Source: DAISJI01 sp964559835 (lineage in GTDB: Bacteria; Acidobacteriota; Terriglobia; Terriglobales; Acidobacteriaceae). Taken from it: DNA of 64,000 nt. The notes beneath the pieces are model-generated. The model saw only the letters and a list, made by a program, of their open reading frames with translations, was not told where the DNA came from and did not search any database. Made by a program: the position numbers and the translations under genes. Every line of letters begins with the position of its first letter. Position 1 is the stretch's first letter. The DNA lies in assembly GCA_964559835.1 (NCBI GenBank), contig CAZLJE010000005.1, positions 124,001 through 188,000 on the forward strand, read 5' to 3'. This document shows positions 42,042 through 52,956 of the stretch, piece by piece.

Positions 42042-44504
42042 ATGGATTCGTTCCTGCACGACCTTCGCTACGCCCTGCGCATGCTCGTGAAGTCGCCCAG
42101 CTTCACGGCGGTTGCGGTGATCACGCTCGCTCTCGGCATCGGTGCGAACACTGCAGTATTCAGCATCGTCAATGCGGTCCTGCTCCGGCCACTCCCGTAC
42201 CGCGACCCGCAGCAACTGGTGAAGATCTGGGGCCAGTTGGCCAACGAAGGTATCCCGCAGAACTGGATCTCAGAGCCCGAGTGGTGGGACATGCAGTCGG
42301 GCCTGCATTCCTTCTCATCGCTTGCCGCGTACAATGCCGGCGGCGGCGCGAACCTGAGCCTGTCGGGGAGCGAGCCGTCGCGGATCACCCGGAACTCCGG
42401 TACCGCTTCGCTATTCCCGCTCCTTGGTATTACTGCCCTGCACGGCCGCACCTTCTCGCCCGAGGAAGATACCCCCGCTAACCGTCACGCTGTCCTGCTG
42501 AGTTACAAGTGTTGGACGTCGAAGTTCGGCTCCGACCCGAACGTGGTCGGCCGCTCGGTGGAATTGGACCTGGAAAAGTACATCGTCGTCGGGGTTCTGC
42601 CGCAAGGCTTTGCCTTTGCCGGCGATGCCGATATCTGGACCCCGCTCGCACTCGACCGCTCCAAGCCTGACGACCGCGGTTCCCATTACCTGGAAGTCAT
42701 CGGCCGCGTCGCGCCGGGCGTCTCCCTGGCGCAAGCCAATTTAGACCTTCGCGCCTTCGCCGCCGCCGAGGCCCGCCAGTTTCCGGACCAATACAAGCCC
42801 GACACCGGGTGGGGCATGTTTGCGCGCCCGCTACGGGTCGAACTCGTCGGAGACATTCGCACAGCGACCCTCGTGGTCTTTGGTGCGGTCGGCTTTGTAC
42901 TCCTGATTGCGTGCGCCAATGTCGCGAACCTTTTGCTGGCACGAGCTTCGGCGCGAACGCGCGAGATGGCGATGCGTGCCGCCCTCGGGGCCGGCCGCTG
43001 GCGCCTCATTCGCCAGCTGCTGACGGAGAGTGTCCTTGTCGGTTGCGTTGGGGGTGTGCTCGGAATCGCCATCGCGGTTTGGGGGACCAACCTGATGGGC
43101 CGTTTCGCCGCCGACGTTCTTCCAGAAGGCACGAACGCGACGGTAGATTTGTTTGTCCTTTTTTTTGCCGCCGCCCTCTCCATCGGCACTGGAATTCTCT
43201 TCGGTCTCGTTCCAGCGCTCCAGACTTCCCGGCCGGGACTGTTCGATACCTTGAAAACCGCTCGCTCCTCGCCGGCTGCCGCGACGCATCGTACGCGCAG
43301 CGGGCTGGTGGTCGCCGAGATCTCTGTCGCCCTGGTTCTCCTGGTTGGCGCTGGACTGATGGTGCGCAGCCTTCAACGACTGATGCACGTCAACCCGGGA
43401 TTCGAGGCCGAACGCGTCCTGACTGCGCGGGTCTATTTGCCGGAGGCGAAGTACAAGGAAGGGACGCCGCTCAGCTCGTTCTTCCGCGACTATGTCAATC
43501 GGCTTCGCAATCTTCCCGGTGTGAACGCAGCCGGCGCCATCAACCTTTTGCCGGTCACGAATTCTGGGGGGTCGGGTTCGACGTATCCTGAAAACACGCG
43601 GGTTCAGGGCCTGCCGGTCGCGAAATGGGCGAACAAGCAGTACATCGAAGCCGATCGCCGCTTTACAACTCCCCAATACTTCGAGGCCATGAAGCTTCCG
43701 CTGTTGCGCGGCCGCTACTTCACCGATGCCGACAACGAGAACGCCCCGCTGGTTGCGATCGTCGACGATACGTTCGCAAAACGCTTCTGGCCCGATGAAG
43801 ACCCGATCGGCAAGCGCATAGCAACGGGCGCGGTGCCCGACTCCAAACCACCGGTTCCGCAGTGGCGCACTATCGTCGGTGTCGTCGGCCACGTGAAGAA
43901 TGGCTCGCTGGACAAGAACGGGCGCGAGCAGACCTACTTCCCGCAAAGCCAGGTCAGCTATATTCGCGGGATGAGCATCGTCGTTCGCACAACGGCGTTG
44001 CCGTCGACGATGGTGAACGACCTTCGCACGCAACTGGCCGCCATGGATTCCTCGCTCCCGCTCTACCAGGTGCAGACGATGGAGGAGACGCTGGAGCGCT
44101 CCACCGCCCAGCGCCGCTTCAACATGGTCTTGCTGGTCGCGTTTGGATTGCTGGCGCTGACCTTGGCCGCGATCGGCACCTACGGCGTTCTGTCTTATTC
44201 CGTCGGGCAGCGCACACCAGAGATCGGCATCCGCATGGCACTGGGCGCAGGCACCACGCAGATCCTCAAGATGGTCGTCGGCGACGGAATGCGGCTCGCC
44301 GCCTTCGGTGTCGCGATCGGTTTTGCTGTCGCGCTAGTCGCCACGCGCTTTATGTCGACAATGCTCTTCGGCGTTGGCGCGATCGATCCGCTGTCGTTCG
44401 CGATCGCCGCGGTGGTGCTGGTCGCAATGGCGCTGCTGGCGGCCTATGCGCCCGCGCGACGTGCGACCCGCGTCGACCCCATCATCGCGCTACGAAACGA
44501 ATAG
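42042..44504 (+). CDS. ADOP-type duplicated ABC-transporter permease (MacB/FtsX-like, no ATPase)
   Basis: 820 residues. The N-terminal segment SFLHDLRYALRMLVKSPSF plus AVAVITLALGIGANTAVFSIV is the acidobacterial ADOP signature. Two MacB-PCD periplasmic domains and two FtsX permease halves follow (ANLLLARASARTREMAMRAALGAGR and GQRTPEIGIRMALGAGTTQI), giving eight transmembrane helices. No ATPase gene is adjacent, as usual for this family, and the substrate is unknown. ATG 42042 is preferred to a longer frame from 41955. Confidence 0.92.
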   Translation: MDSFLHDLRYALRMLVKSPSFTAVAVITLALGIGANTAVFSIVNAVLLRPLPYRDPQQLVKIWGQLANEGIPQNWISEPEWWDMQSGLHSFSSLAAYNAGGGANLSLSGSEPSRITRNSGTASLFPLLGITALHGRTFSPEEDTPANRHAVLLSYKCWTSKFGSDPNVVGRSVELDLEKYIVVGVLPQGFAFAGDADIWTPLALDRSKPDDRGSHYLEVIGRVAPGVSLAQANLDLRAFAAAEARQFPDQYKPDTGWGMFARPLRVELVGDIRTATLVVFGAVGFVLLIACANVANLLLARASARTREMAMRAALGAGRWRLIRQLLTESVLVGCVGGVLGIAIAVWGTNLMGRFAADVLPEGTNATVDLFVLFFAAALSIGTGILFGLVPALQTSRPGLFDTLKTARSSPAAATHRTRSGLVVAEISVALVLLVGAGLMVRSLQRLMHVNPGFEAERVLTARVYLPEAKYKEGTPLSSFFRDYVNRLRNLPGVNAAGAINLLPVTNSGGSGSTYPENTRVQGLPVAKWANKQYIEADRRFTTPQYFEAMKLPLLRGRYFTDADNENAPLVAIVDDTFAKRFWPDEDPIGKRIATGAVPDSKPPVPQWRTIVGVVGHVKNGSLDKNGREQTYFPQSQVSYIRGMSIVVRTTALPSTMVNDLRTQLAAMDSSLPLYQVQTMEETLERSTAQRRFNMVLLVAFGLLALTLAAIGTYGVLSYSVGQRTPEIGIRMALGAGTTQILKMVVGDGMRLAAFGVAIGFAVALVATRFMSTMLFGVGAIDPLSFAIAAVVLVAMALLAAYAPARRATRVDPIIALRNE

Positions 44505-44720
44505 CTGGTAGCGCCTGCTTTTCATGCGATCGCGGACTCGCTGCGGAACCCGCCCATGTTCTCGGTCAGGAATGCATCTTCGCAAAAGGTTTGTTGCACA
44601 GTTGTTACATCCGCGTCCTCCGACGTAAAATGCGCAGCCTGATTCCATTCGATCCCAGCTTCGCGTTGTAGGCTGGCCGCCCTCGGCCGGCTGCCTAACG
44701 CGGAGCTTAACGAGGTCCTG

Positions 44721-46847
<2,127 letters not shown>

Positions 46848-46897
46848 CGCAGGCGTCTCGCCTGCCACGCAGGACCGATCAAGGACGATGCAGCTTT

Positions 46898-46934
46898 AAC
46901 CCAACCCGGCACGCAAGTGCCGGGTTGGGTTTGG
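46898..46934. terminator. Perfect 15-bp stem with a GCAA tetraloop after the S9 peptidase gene
   Basis: AACCCAACCCGGCAC pairs with GTGCCGGGTTGGGTT around GCAA (a GNRA tetraloop), followed by a short T tract. Likely a terminator working in both directions. Confidence 0.85.
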
Positions 46935-46946
46935 TACCGAACTTAT

Positions 46947-46967
46947 GACTCCGGAGGGACGGCACCA
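46947..46967. repeat. Short REP-like unit (GACTCCGGAGGGACGGCACCA), copy upstream of the RibD-like gene
   Basis: It closely matches 47645-47666 (GAGTCCCGCAGGGACGGCACAA). The two copies bracket the RibD-like gene. Confidence 0.65.
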
Positions 46968-47008
46968 GTTGCCAATTCCCTCCGCGCGCCCTACATTGTT
47001 CGCGTTCT

Positions 47009-47632
47009 ATGCGTACGATCAAACTCTCCGCCTTCTGCGGCGTCAGTGTCGACGGCTTCCTCGCCCGCCCGGACCACACCGTCGATTTCCTCGACACTCC
47101 CGAGCAGGAGCCACATGGGTACGATGAGTTCTACGGCAGCGTCGACATCGTCGTCATTGGCCGCAACACCTACAACTTCGTCGTCTCCTACGGCCAATGG
47201 CTCTACGGCAAGAAACCCGTCGTCGTGCTCAGCAGCCGTCCGATCGACTTCTCGTGGATCAAGAATGGTGTCGTCGACCAGATGTCGGGCGAACCAGCCG
47301 ATATCGTCGCGCAACTGGAAGCGCGCGGCTTCCGGCACGCCTACATCGACGGAGGCGTCACCATCCAGCGCTTTCTCGCCGCCGGACTGCTCGACCGGAT
47401 GATCATCTCGCGTGTGCCGGTGCTGATCGGAACAGGCATGCCGCTGTTCGGCCCCGTGCCGCACGACGTCCATCTAAGGCACGTCGCCTCGCGGACCTTC
47501 CGTGGCGGTCTCGTGCAGGATGAGTACGAACTCGCCTCCGCACCCGCGAAAAGACCAAACGAAGAAAAAAGACAACGGAGTCGCGGAGCGACCATACTTC
47601 ATAGCCAGGGACGTAAGTCCCGGGACATGTAA
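47009..47632 (+). CDS. Dihydrofolate-reductase-like / RibD C-terminal domain protein
   Basis: 207 residues. MRTIKLSAFCGVSVDGFLARPDHTVDF is the RibD_C/YwjB start, then DIVVIGRNTYNFV, PVVVLSSRP, HAYIDGGVTIQRFLAAGLLDRMIISRVPVLIG and GMPLFG. An NADPH-dependent reductase fold, substrate unknown. Residues after ~180 (KRQRSRGATILHSQGRK) are encoded by a REP-like repeat region (47573-47632) and are not part of the fold. A TACATT box 11 nt before the ATG suggests a nearly leaderless message. Confidence 0.9.
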   Translation: MRTIKLSAFCGVSVDGFLARPDHTVDFLDTPEQEPHGYDEFYGSVDIVVIGRNTYNFVVSYGQWLYGKKPVVVLSSRPIDFSWIKNGVVDQMSGEPADIVAQLEARGFRHAYIDGGVTIQRFLAAGLLDRMIISRVPVLIGTGMPLFGPVPHDVHLRHVASRTFRGGLVQDEYELASAPAKRPNEEKRQRSRGATILHSQGRKSRDM

Positions 47633-47666
47633 CACAGACTTCTTGAGTCCCGCAGGGACGGCACAA
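47578..47666. repeat. Composite REP-like repeat at the RibD 3' end
   Basis: In order: GGAGTCGCGGAGCGACC (47578-47594), a GGGAC-GTAA-GTCCC hairpin (47608-47621), and GAGTCCCGCAGGGACGGCACAA (47645-47666). The first parts lie inside the RibD-like reading frame, and the last separates it from the convergent flavoprotein gene. Confidence 0.7.
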
Positions 47667-47667
47667 C

Positions 47668-49089
47668 TTAGAACTCCTTTTCCAACGCCATCTGCGCCGC
47701 GAAGAATCCGCACATGCCGTGCACGCCACCGCCGGGCGGTGTTGCCGCGGAACATAGGTACAGACCCTTGACCGGAGTGCCGTACAACCGCCGTGTCGGC
47801 CGCGCGACCATCTGCCGTAAATCCGGAACGCCGCCATTGATGTCCCCGCCGACTATGTTCGGATTGTGCGCCTCCAGTTGCGCGGGCGACATCGTATGTC
47901 GTCCAAGGATCAGCTTTCGGAACCCGGGCGCGAACCGCTCCACCTGCGCCTCGATCCGCTCAGTCATGTCCACGCTCGAGCGGCTTGGAACGTGGCAGTA
48001 TCCCCATGCTGTGTGACAGCCCGCGGGTGCGCGCGTCGGATCGAATAGCGACTGCTGCGCGAAGATGACGAGCGGCTTTTCTGCTGCGCGTCCTTCCCAT
48101 GCGTCTCGTTCTCCCTTCGCGATCTCTTCCATAGTTCCAGCCAGGTGCAGCGTTCCCGCCCGCAGGCACTGCGGGTTTCGCCACGATACCGGACCGCTCA
48201 GCGCCCAATCGACTTTGAAGACCCCCATGCCGTATCGGTATCGCTCCAGTCGCCGGCGAAAGCCCGGCGGCAGTTTGTCGCCCGCGATCTTCAGCAACTG
48301 CTGCGGCGTGACATCGCACAGCACTGCCTTGGCTGGCGGCAAGTCGTCGAGCGATTCGACGCGCACGCCAGTCACGATCTCTCCACCACGCGAGCGGAGA
48401 TAGGAGGCGAGCGCGTCCGCAAGCCGTTGTGCTCCGCCCTTTGCAACCGGCCAGCCGACGGCATGTCCCAACGCATTCAGCACGATCCCAAACGCTGCCG
48501 TTAGATTATGGTCCAGCGGCATCATGATGTGCCCCGCGCATCCGGCGAACAGTGCCTTCGCCGCCTCGCCCTGAAAGCGGCTCTGCCCCAGCGACCACGC
48601 CGAGCGCAACCCTTGCAGTCCGAACCTCGCCAGGTCCAGCGGATGCTTCGGCCAGCGCAGCGGCGCCAGCAGATCGCCCGCGACATCGTCCCACTTCTGC
48701 GCCAGCGGTCCGACTACCTCGCGCCACGCCGGACCATCATGCCCAAGCGCCGCGGCCGTCTGGTCGACGCCGCGCTCGAGGACCGCCACGCTGCCATCGT
48801 CCAGCGGGTGCGCCAGCGGGGCATCCGGCTGGATCCACTCCAGCCCATGCTCCGCTAACGGCAGCGTTCGGAAGAACGGCGAACCGATGCCAAGCGGGAA
48901 CACTCCGGCGCAGACGTCGTGCGTGAACCCCGGCAGCGTCAACTGCTCCGAGCGGGTGCCGCCGCCCACCTGGTGCGCGGCTTCGATCACCGTTACCTTG
49001 CAGCCGGCCTGCACCAGCACGATGGCCGCCGCCAGGCCGTTCGGCCCGGCTCCGATGACGATCGCGTCGCTTTCCGGAATGTTAAGCAA
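47668..49089 (-). CDS. Phytoene-desaturase-like FAD-dependent oxidoreductase (COG1233)
   Basis: 473 residues. N-terminal dinucleotide-binding VIGAGPNGLAAAIVLVQAGCKVTVIEA, then GGGTRSEQLTLPGFTHDVCAGVFPL (the CrtI/pyridine-nucleotide-oxidoreductase loop). C-terminal FAD-binding PVKGLYLCSAATPPGGGVHGMCGFFAA. Such enzymes act on carotenoids or other hydrophobic polyene or retinoid substrates. No carotenoid gene is adjacent, so the substrate is unknown. Confidence 0.92.
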   Translation of the reverse strand: MLNIPESDAIVIGAGPNGLAAAIVLVQAGCKVTVIEAAHQVGGGTRSEQLTLPGFTHDVCAGVFPLGIGSPFFRTLPLAEHGLEWIQPDAPLAHPLDDGSVAVLERGVDQTAAALGHDGPAWREVVGPLAQKWDDVAGDLLAPLRWPKHPLDLARFGLQGLRSAWSLGQSRFQGEAAKALFAGCAGHIMMPLDHNLTAAFGIVLNALGHAVGWPVAKGGAQRLADALASYLRSRGGEIVTGVRVESLDDLPPAKAVLCDVTPQQLLKIAGDKLPPGFRRRLERYRYGMGVFKVDWALSGPVSWRNPQCLRAGTLHLAGTMEEIAKGERDAWEGRAAEKPLVIFAQQSLFDPTRAPAGCHTAWGYCHVPSRSSVDMTERIEAQVERFAPGFRKLILGRHTMSPAQLEAHNPNIVGGDINGGVPDLRQMVARPTRRLYGTPVKGLYLCSAATPPGGGVHGMCGFFAAQMALEKEF

Positions 49090-49231
49090 TCGTTAAGTCC
49101 TTGCGCATTAGAGTCATGCGGCAGGTAACCGGATGCGCGATGACCACGGGTTGGGCGAATCTTAGCGCTTACCGCAACATCTAATTAAATAACTGGTTAA
49201 TTCATTCATCAGGTCGGAGGTGATCTGAATT

Positions 49232-49990
49232 ATGAAACGCATGAACAAGTTTTCAACGGCGCTGCTGACTGCGGTCCTCGCCACGGGCCTGACGGCGTTT
49301 GCCGACACGCCCCGCGACGACTCCGCCATTCAGGCCAGCGTCGCACATCAGTTGCAGAAGAGGTCCGAGCTTCGCGGCGTGCAGGCGACGGTGAGCGCCG
49401 GCACGGTCACCCTGCAAGGCTCGGTCGACAGCTACAAGGCGAAGCTCCAGGCGGAGAAAGCGGCGCGCAAAGCGGACCATGTCGCCACCGTGCGCGACCT
49501 GGTCCAGGTCAACGCGCCCGAGGTCTCCGACGCCGAGCTTCAGGAGCGCGTCTCCAAGAAGCTCGCGTACGAGAACACTACGTTCACCAATGTCTTTGAC
49601 GCCTACCTGGTCGGCGTGAAGGACGGTGTGGTGACCGTTGCCGGCGAAGCCTACAGCCCGTACGACAAGCAGGTCGCGCTCGACGACATCACCAACACGA
49701 AGGGCGTGCGCGACGTCATCGATCAGGTGAAGGTCGCGCCGGTGTCGCCGTTCGACGACCAGATCCGCGTGCGGTTGGTGCGTGCCATCTACGGCCGCGC
49801 CGTCGGGCCGACGTACGCGCTCGATCCGCAGGCGCCGATCCGGATCGTCGTCGACAACGGCCACGTCGGACTCTACGGCGTGGTCAACAGCGACGTCGAC
49901 CGGACCATGGCGATGATGCGTGCGCGGCAGGTGTTCGGCGTCTTCGACGTCGAGAACCACCTGCAAACCGCCAAAGAGCTGGAGCGTTAA
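49232..49990 (+). CDS. Secreted BON-domain protein
   Basis: 252 residues. Signal peptide (FSTALLTAVLATGLTAFAD), then BON domains: residues ~25-90 (VAHQLQKRSELRGVQATVSAGTVTLQGSVDSYKAK) and ~100-165 (YLVGVKDGVVTVAGEAYSPYDKQVALDDI), with a third partial unit at the C-terminus (RIVVDNGHVGLYGVVNSDVDRTM). BON domains bind phospholipid and help keep the envelope intact under osmotic stress. The ribosome site GGTCGGAGGTGAT is strong. A hairpin repeat and a terminator follow. Confidence 0.93.
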   Translation: MKRMNKFSTALLTAVLATGLTAFADTPRDDSAIQASVAHQLQKRSELRGVQATVSAGTVTLQGSVDSYKAKLQAEKAARKADHVATVRDLVQVNAPEVSDAELQERVSKKLAYENTTFTNVFDAYLVGVKDGVVTVAGEAYSPYDKQVALDDITNTKGVRDVIDQVKVAPVSPFDDQIRVRLVRAIYGRAVGPTYALDPQAPIRIVVDNGHVGLYGVVNSDVDRTMAMMRARQVFGVFDVENHLQTAKELER

Positions 49991-49995
49991 CCGGA

Positions 49996-50032
49996 TCCCA
50001 CCCTGGCAAAAACGGCCAGGGTGGGCCACCCA
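49996..50032. repeat. Dispersed 37-nt hairpin repeat, copy 2
   Basis: CCCACCCTGGC pairs with GCCAGGGTGGG, followed by CCACCCA. Same element as 17051-17087; the stem shows a compensatory change (TAGC/GCTA to TGGC/GCCA). Confidence 0.85.
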
Positions 50033-50088
50033 GGATTCCGCATGGTGAACCAGCCTGCGGATCTCGGCCCCCAGGCCGAGGCAAGAGA

Positions 50089-50114
50089 GGGACGGCTACG
50101 GCCGTCCCTTTTTT
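50089..50114 (+). terminator. Rho-independent terminator downstream of the BON gene
   Basis: GGGACGGC pairs with GCCGTCCC around TACG, followed by six T. Confidence 0.88.
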
Positions 50115-50307
50115 GTTGCGCGGCAAACTCCTAAACCGGCTCAAGGCGCATGGCACATGGCGCATGGGTTCAGCAATCGAACGCGAATCGCTCCGAATTA
50201 CCAGTCGGTAAACCTACCGTGGGTATACCCCCTCCCCCCTCGTACCTAGCGTGTGGTGAGATAAGAGGCTGGAGGAGAAGAGTTTAAGTGCGCTCCAAGT
50301 AAGCCTA

Positions 50308-50343
50308 GGTAACCTGAGGATACTTGGGTAACCCTGGGTAACC
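50308..50343. promoter_or_regulatory. Cluster of three GGTAACC palindromes
   Basis: The units start 19 and 10 bp apart, close to two and one helical turns, so they would lie on one face of the DNA. This suggests a cooperative operator for an unknown dimeric regulator. Confidence 0.45.
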
Positions 50344-50486
50344 CAGAGACCCATCGAGCGGCGTCGAATTTTCAAAGAACAGTAACCAGTTGGTTATCGG
50401 GAGCCATGTGGGACACAACTCCCTCCGCTAACGTGAGCGGTACGTCCATGGTTGCGCCGGAGAGGAGGAGAGTCAAGCGATTTGGT

Positions 50487-50502
50487 CACAGATGAGTGTG
50501 AC
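50487..50502. promoter_or_regulatory. Inverted motif TCACA-N6-TGTGA followed by CGAG
   Basis: Same motif as 53549-53563 and 53822-53837. It lies 32 bp after the 50-residue membrane protein gene. Confidence 0.4.
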
Positions 50503-50533
50503 GAGGTGCCGAAACGGGAAATCAAGCAACAGG

Positions 50534-50686
50534 TCAGAGCGAACGCAAGATCTCGTACAGGATAGCTAGGATCACGGGGAAAACTAGAAACCAAAGCACC
50601 AAGTTGCGGACGATGTACTTGGCATCAGCAGAAACTTCTGTACGCGGATCAAACAACGGATTTGGGGAAGTTGAAGGGGTAGCCAT
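50534..50686 (-). CDS. Small membrane protein (50 residues), unknown function
   Basis: An ATG at 50686 opens a 50-codon frame: a Pro/Ser/Asn-rich N-terminus (MATPSTSPNPLFDPRTEVS), a short basic stretch (ADAKYIVRNL) and one transmembrane helix (VLWFLVFPVILAILYEI) ending RSL. The composition and single C-terminal helix look like a genuine small membrane protein and not a shadow, since no gene is on the other strand. A ribosome site is not obvious. Conservation in relatives would settle it. Confidence 0.6.
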   Translation of the reverse strand: MATPSTSPNPLFDPRTEVSADAKYIVRNLVLWFLVFPVILAILYEILRSL

Positions 50687-50844
50687 AACGCGGCGATATT
50701 AGCGGAAATCGGCTGGATTAACAGTGACGTTTCCACATCTGGCAACAGCGGGCAGATGTGGGGCACCGGTCATCGCAGTTAACCGCAGCCGGTGCTGTAT
50801 CATAACCGGCAACATTCAGCCGAAAATCACCACCGGAGACGACA

Positions 50845-52197
50845 TTGATACGTCGCATTCTCGCCGTTCTTTTGATGTCTGCCGCTGCACTGGCCCAAAC
50901 TGCCGCGTCCAAGAATGCCCCGAAACCGCCGCGCGTCACATACATCCGCGCCGGACGCCTGCTCGACATGGCCGGCGACAGCGCCAAACAGAACGTCGTC
51001 ATCGTCGTGAAGGACGACCGCATTGAGCAGGTCGCGCCCGCAGCGCAAACGCAGATACCGGCAGGAGCAACGGTCGTCGACCTCAGCAACGCGACCGTGC
51101 TGCCCGGATTGATCGACTGTCACACGCACCTGACGGGCCGCGCCGACCAGTACAACGAACTGCTCACCTTCAAATGGACGCCGTTCAAAGCGGGCATGTA
51201 CGGCGAAGTGAACGCGCGCCGCACGCTGATGGCCGGTTTCACCACCGTGCGCGACGTTGGGTCCGCTCCGTTCGGCGCCGTTGACCTGCGCGACACGATC
51301 AACGAGGGCTTCATTCCCGGACCGCGCATCGTCGCCTCGGGGCCTGGCATTTCCATCACCGGCGGGCATGGCGACCTGAACAACTTCTCGCCGCTGGTGA
51401 CTATGGAAAGCTATCCCGGCTCGCGCGAGGCCGGCATTGCCGACGGTCCCGAGCAGCTTCGCCACACCATCCGCTTGCAGGTGAAGTACGGCGTAGATGT
51501 CATCAAAGTCCTCGCAACAGGTGGTGTGCTTTCGAAGGGTGATAATCCGGGCGCGGCGCATTACACGCTCGAGGAATTAAAGACGGCGGCCGAGACAGCG
51601 CACATGCTAGGCCGCAAGATCGCCGCCCACGCGCACGGCACTGAGGGGATCAAGAATGTGATCCTCGCTGGGTTCGACTCGGTCGAGCACGCCTCGCTTG
51701 CCGACGAAGAGGACATGCGCCTCGCCAAGGAGCACGGCACGTATTTCGTGATGGACATCTACAACGACGATTACCTGCTCGGCAAAGCCATCGAGTTCGG
51801 GCTGCCGCAAGAAAACGTCGATAAAGAAAAGATGGTCGGCCGCCAGCAGCGCGAGAATTTCCGCAAGGCCGTGCAGATGGGAGTGAAGATGGCGTTCGGC
51901 ACCGATGCGGGCGTTTACCCGCACGGTGACAACGCCAAGCAGTTCGCGAAAATGGTCGAGTGGGGCATGACGCCGATGCAGGCCATCCGCGCCGCGACCG
52001 TGAGCGCCGCCGATCTCATCGGCCGCAGCAAGGACGTCGGCTCGATCGAACCTGGCAAATACGCCGACCTCATCGCCGTGACCTCCGACCCGCTTCAGGA
52101 CGTGAAAGTGCTGGAGAACGTCGGGTTCGTCATGAAGGGCGGAACGATCTATAAGGACAGTGTCACCGGCAAGCACCTGGCAGCCCCGGGAGATTAG
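50845..52197 (+). CDS. Secreted metal-dependent amidohydrolase (imidazolonepropionase / Xaa-Pro-dipeptidase-like)
   Basis: 450 residues. Signal peptide (ILAVLLMSAAALAQ), composite beta-sandwich plus TIM-barrel of the amidohydrolase superfamily. Metal ligands: DCHTHLTG (HxH), the strand-4 position VKVLATGG (lysine), HAHGTEGI, SVEHASL and GTDAGVYPHG (Asp). Likely acts on peptides or cyclic amides in the periplasm. The start is TTG 50845 after GGAGAC. Its TAG is directly followed, in the same frame, by the SDR gene. Confidence 0.9.
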   Translation: MIRRILAVLLMSAAALAQTAASKNAPKPPRVTYIRAGRLLDMAGDSAKQNVVIVVKDDRIEQVAPAAQTQIPAGATVVDLSNATVLPGLIDCHTHLTGRADQYNELLTFKWTPFKAGMYGEVNARRTLMAGFTTVRDVGSAPFGAVDLRDTINEGFIPGPRIVASGPGISITGGHGDLNNFSPLVTMESYPGSREAGIADGPEQLRHTIRLQVKYGVDVIKVLATGGVLSKGDNPGAAHYTLEELKTAAETAHMLGRKIAAHAHGTEGIKNVILAGFDSVEHASLADEEDMRLAKEHGTYFVMDIYNDDYLLGKAIEFGLPQENVDKEKMVGRQQRENFRKAVQMGVKMAFGTDAGVYPHGDNAKQFAKMVEWGMTPMQAIRAATVSAADLIGRSKDVGSIEPGKYADLIAVTSDPLQDVKVLENVGFVMKGGTIYKDSVTGKHLAAPGD

Positions 52198-52209
52198 TCG
52201 GAGGAGAAC

Positions 52210-52956
52210 ATCGGCAAGATACTCCTCATTACCGGCGCCAGCCGTGGCATTGGAGCGGCGACGGCGCGACGGGCCGCGCAGCGCGGCTATTCCGTGTGCG
52301 TGAATTACCGCTCGAACCGCGACGCCGCCGAGGCAGTCGTGCAGGACATCGTGGCAGACGGGGGCAGGGCCATCGCGGTTGCTGCCGACGTTGCGGTCGA
52401 ACGGGACGTCGTGCGCCTGTTTGAGACCTGCGCCCGGGAACTCGGGATATTGACTGCCCTGGTCAACAACGCCGGCATGCTGGAGACGCAGACGCGGCTC
52501 GAAAATATAGACGCCGCACGGTTGCAACGCGTCTTCGCTACGAACGTGATCGGCTTTTTCCTGTGCGCGCGTGAGGCGGTGCGACGGATGTCGACCCGGC
52601 ACGGTGGAGGGGGCGGCGCCATCGTGAACGTCTCATCGGGCGCGGCGCGCCTTGGTTCGCCAGGCGAATACGTCGATTACGCCGCATCCAAAGGGGCAAT
52701 CGACACGATGACCATCGGCCTGGCGCGCGAAGTCGCGGAGGAGAAGATCCGCGTCAATGCTGTCCGCCCGGGATTCATCTACACCGAGATGCATGCCAGC
52801 GGCGGAGAGCCGAACCGGGTGGAGCGGGTGAAAGAAATGGTTCCGATGAAACGGGGAGGGCACGTCGATGAGGTGGCGGCAGCGATCCTGTGGCTGCTGT
52901 CGGACGAGGCGTCTTACACGACCGGCGCGTTTCTCGACGTAACCGGAGGGCGGTAG
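52210..52956 (+). CDS. Short-chain dehydrogenase/reductase with a non-canonical start codon
   Basis: ~248 residues. The Rossmann fold is complete: ILLITGASRGIGAATARR, NNAG, the catalytic YVDYAASKGAID (Tyr-x-x-x-Lys) and RPGFIYTEMH. The NADP(H)-type cofactor site ends in CVNYRSN. No ATG, GTG or TTG lies between the upstream TAG (52195-52197) and the glycine-rich motif; the first such codon is GTG 52294, which would delete the cofactor site. A strong GGAGGAG at 52200-52206 is 3 nt before ATC 52210 and 12 nt before ATA 52219, so a non-AUG start is likely. It is in frame with the amidohydrolase, so stop readthrough is an alternative. Confidence 0.85.
   Translation: MGKILLITGASRGIGAATARRAAQRGYSVCVNYRSNRDAAEAVVQDIVADGGRAIAVAADVAVERDVVRLFETCARELGILTALVNNAGMLETQTRLENIDAARLQRVFATNVIGFFLCAREAVRRMSTRHGGGGGAIVNVSSGAARLGSPGEYVDYAASKGAIDTMTIGLAREVAEEKIRVNAVRPGFIYTEMHASGGEPNRVERVKEMVPMKRGGHVDEVAAAILWLLSDEASYTTGAFLDVTGGR

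Larger units (their letters stand above)
50115..50533. other. 419-bp gene-poor spacer with clustered palindromes
   Basis: No convincing gene is seen. It contains three GGTAACC palindromes (50308-50314, 50327-50333, 50337-50343), TAACCA-GT-TGGTTA (50383-50396), and TCACA-N6-TGTGACGAG (50487-50502), a motif that also flanks tatA. It may hold an unannotated RNA or a regulatory region. Confidence 0.5.
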
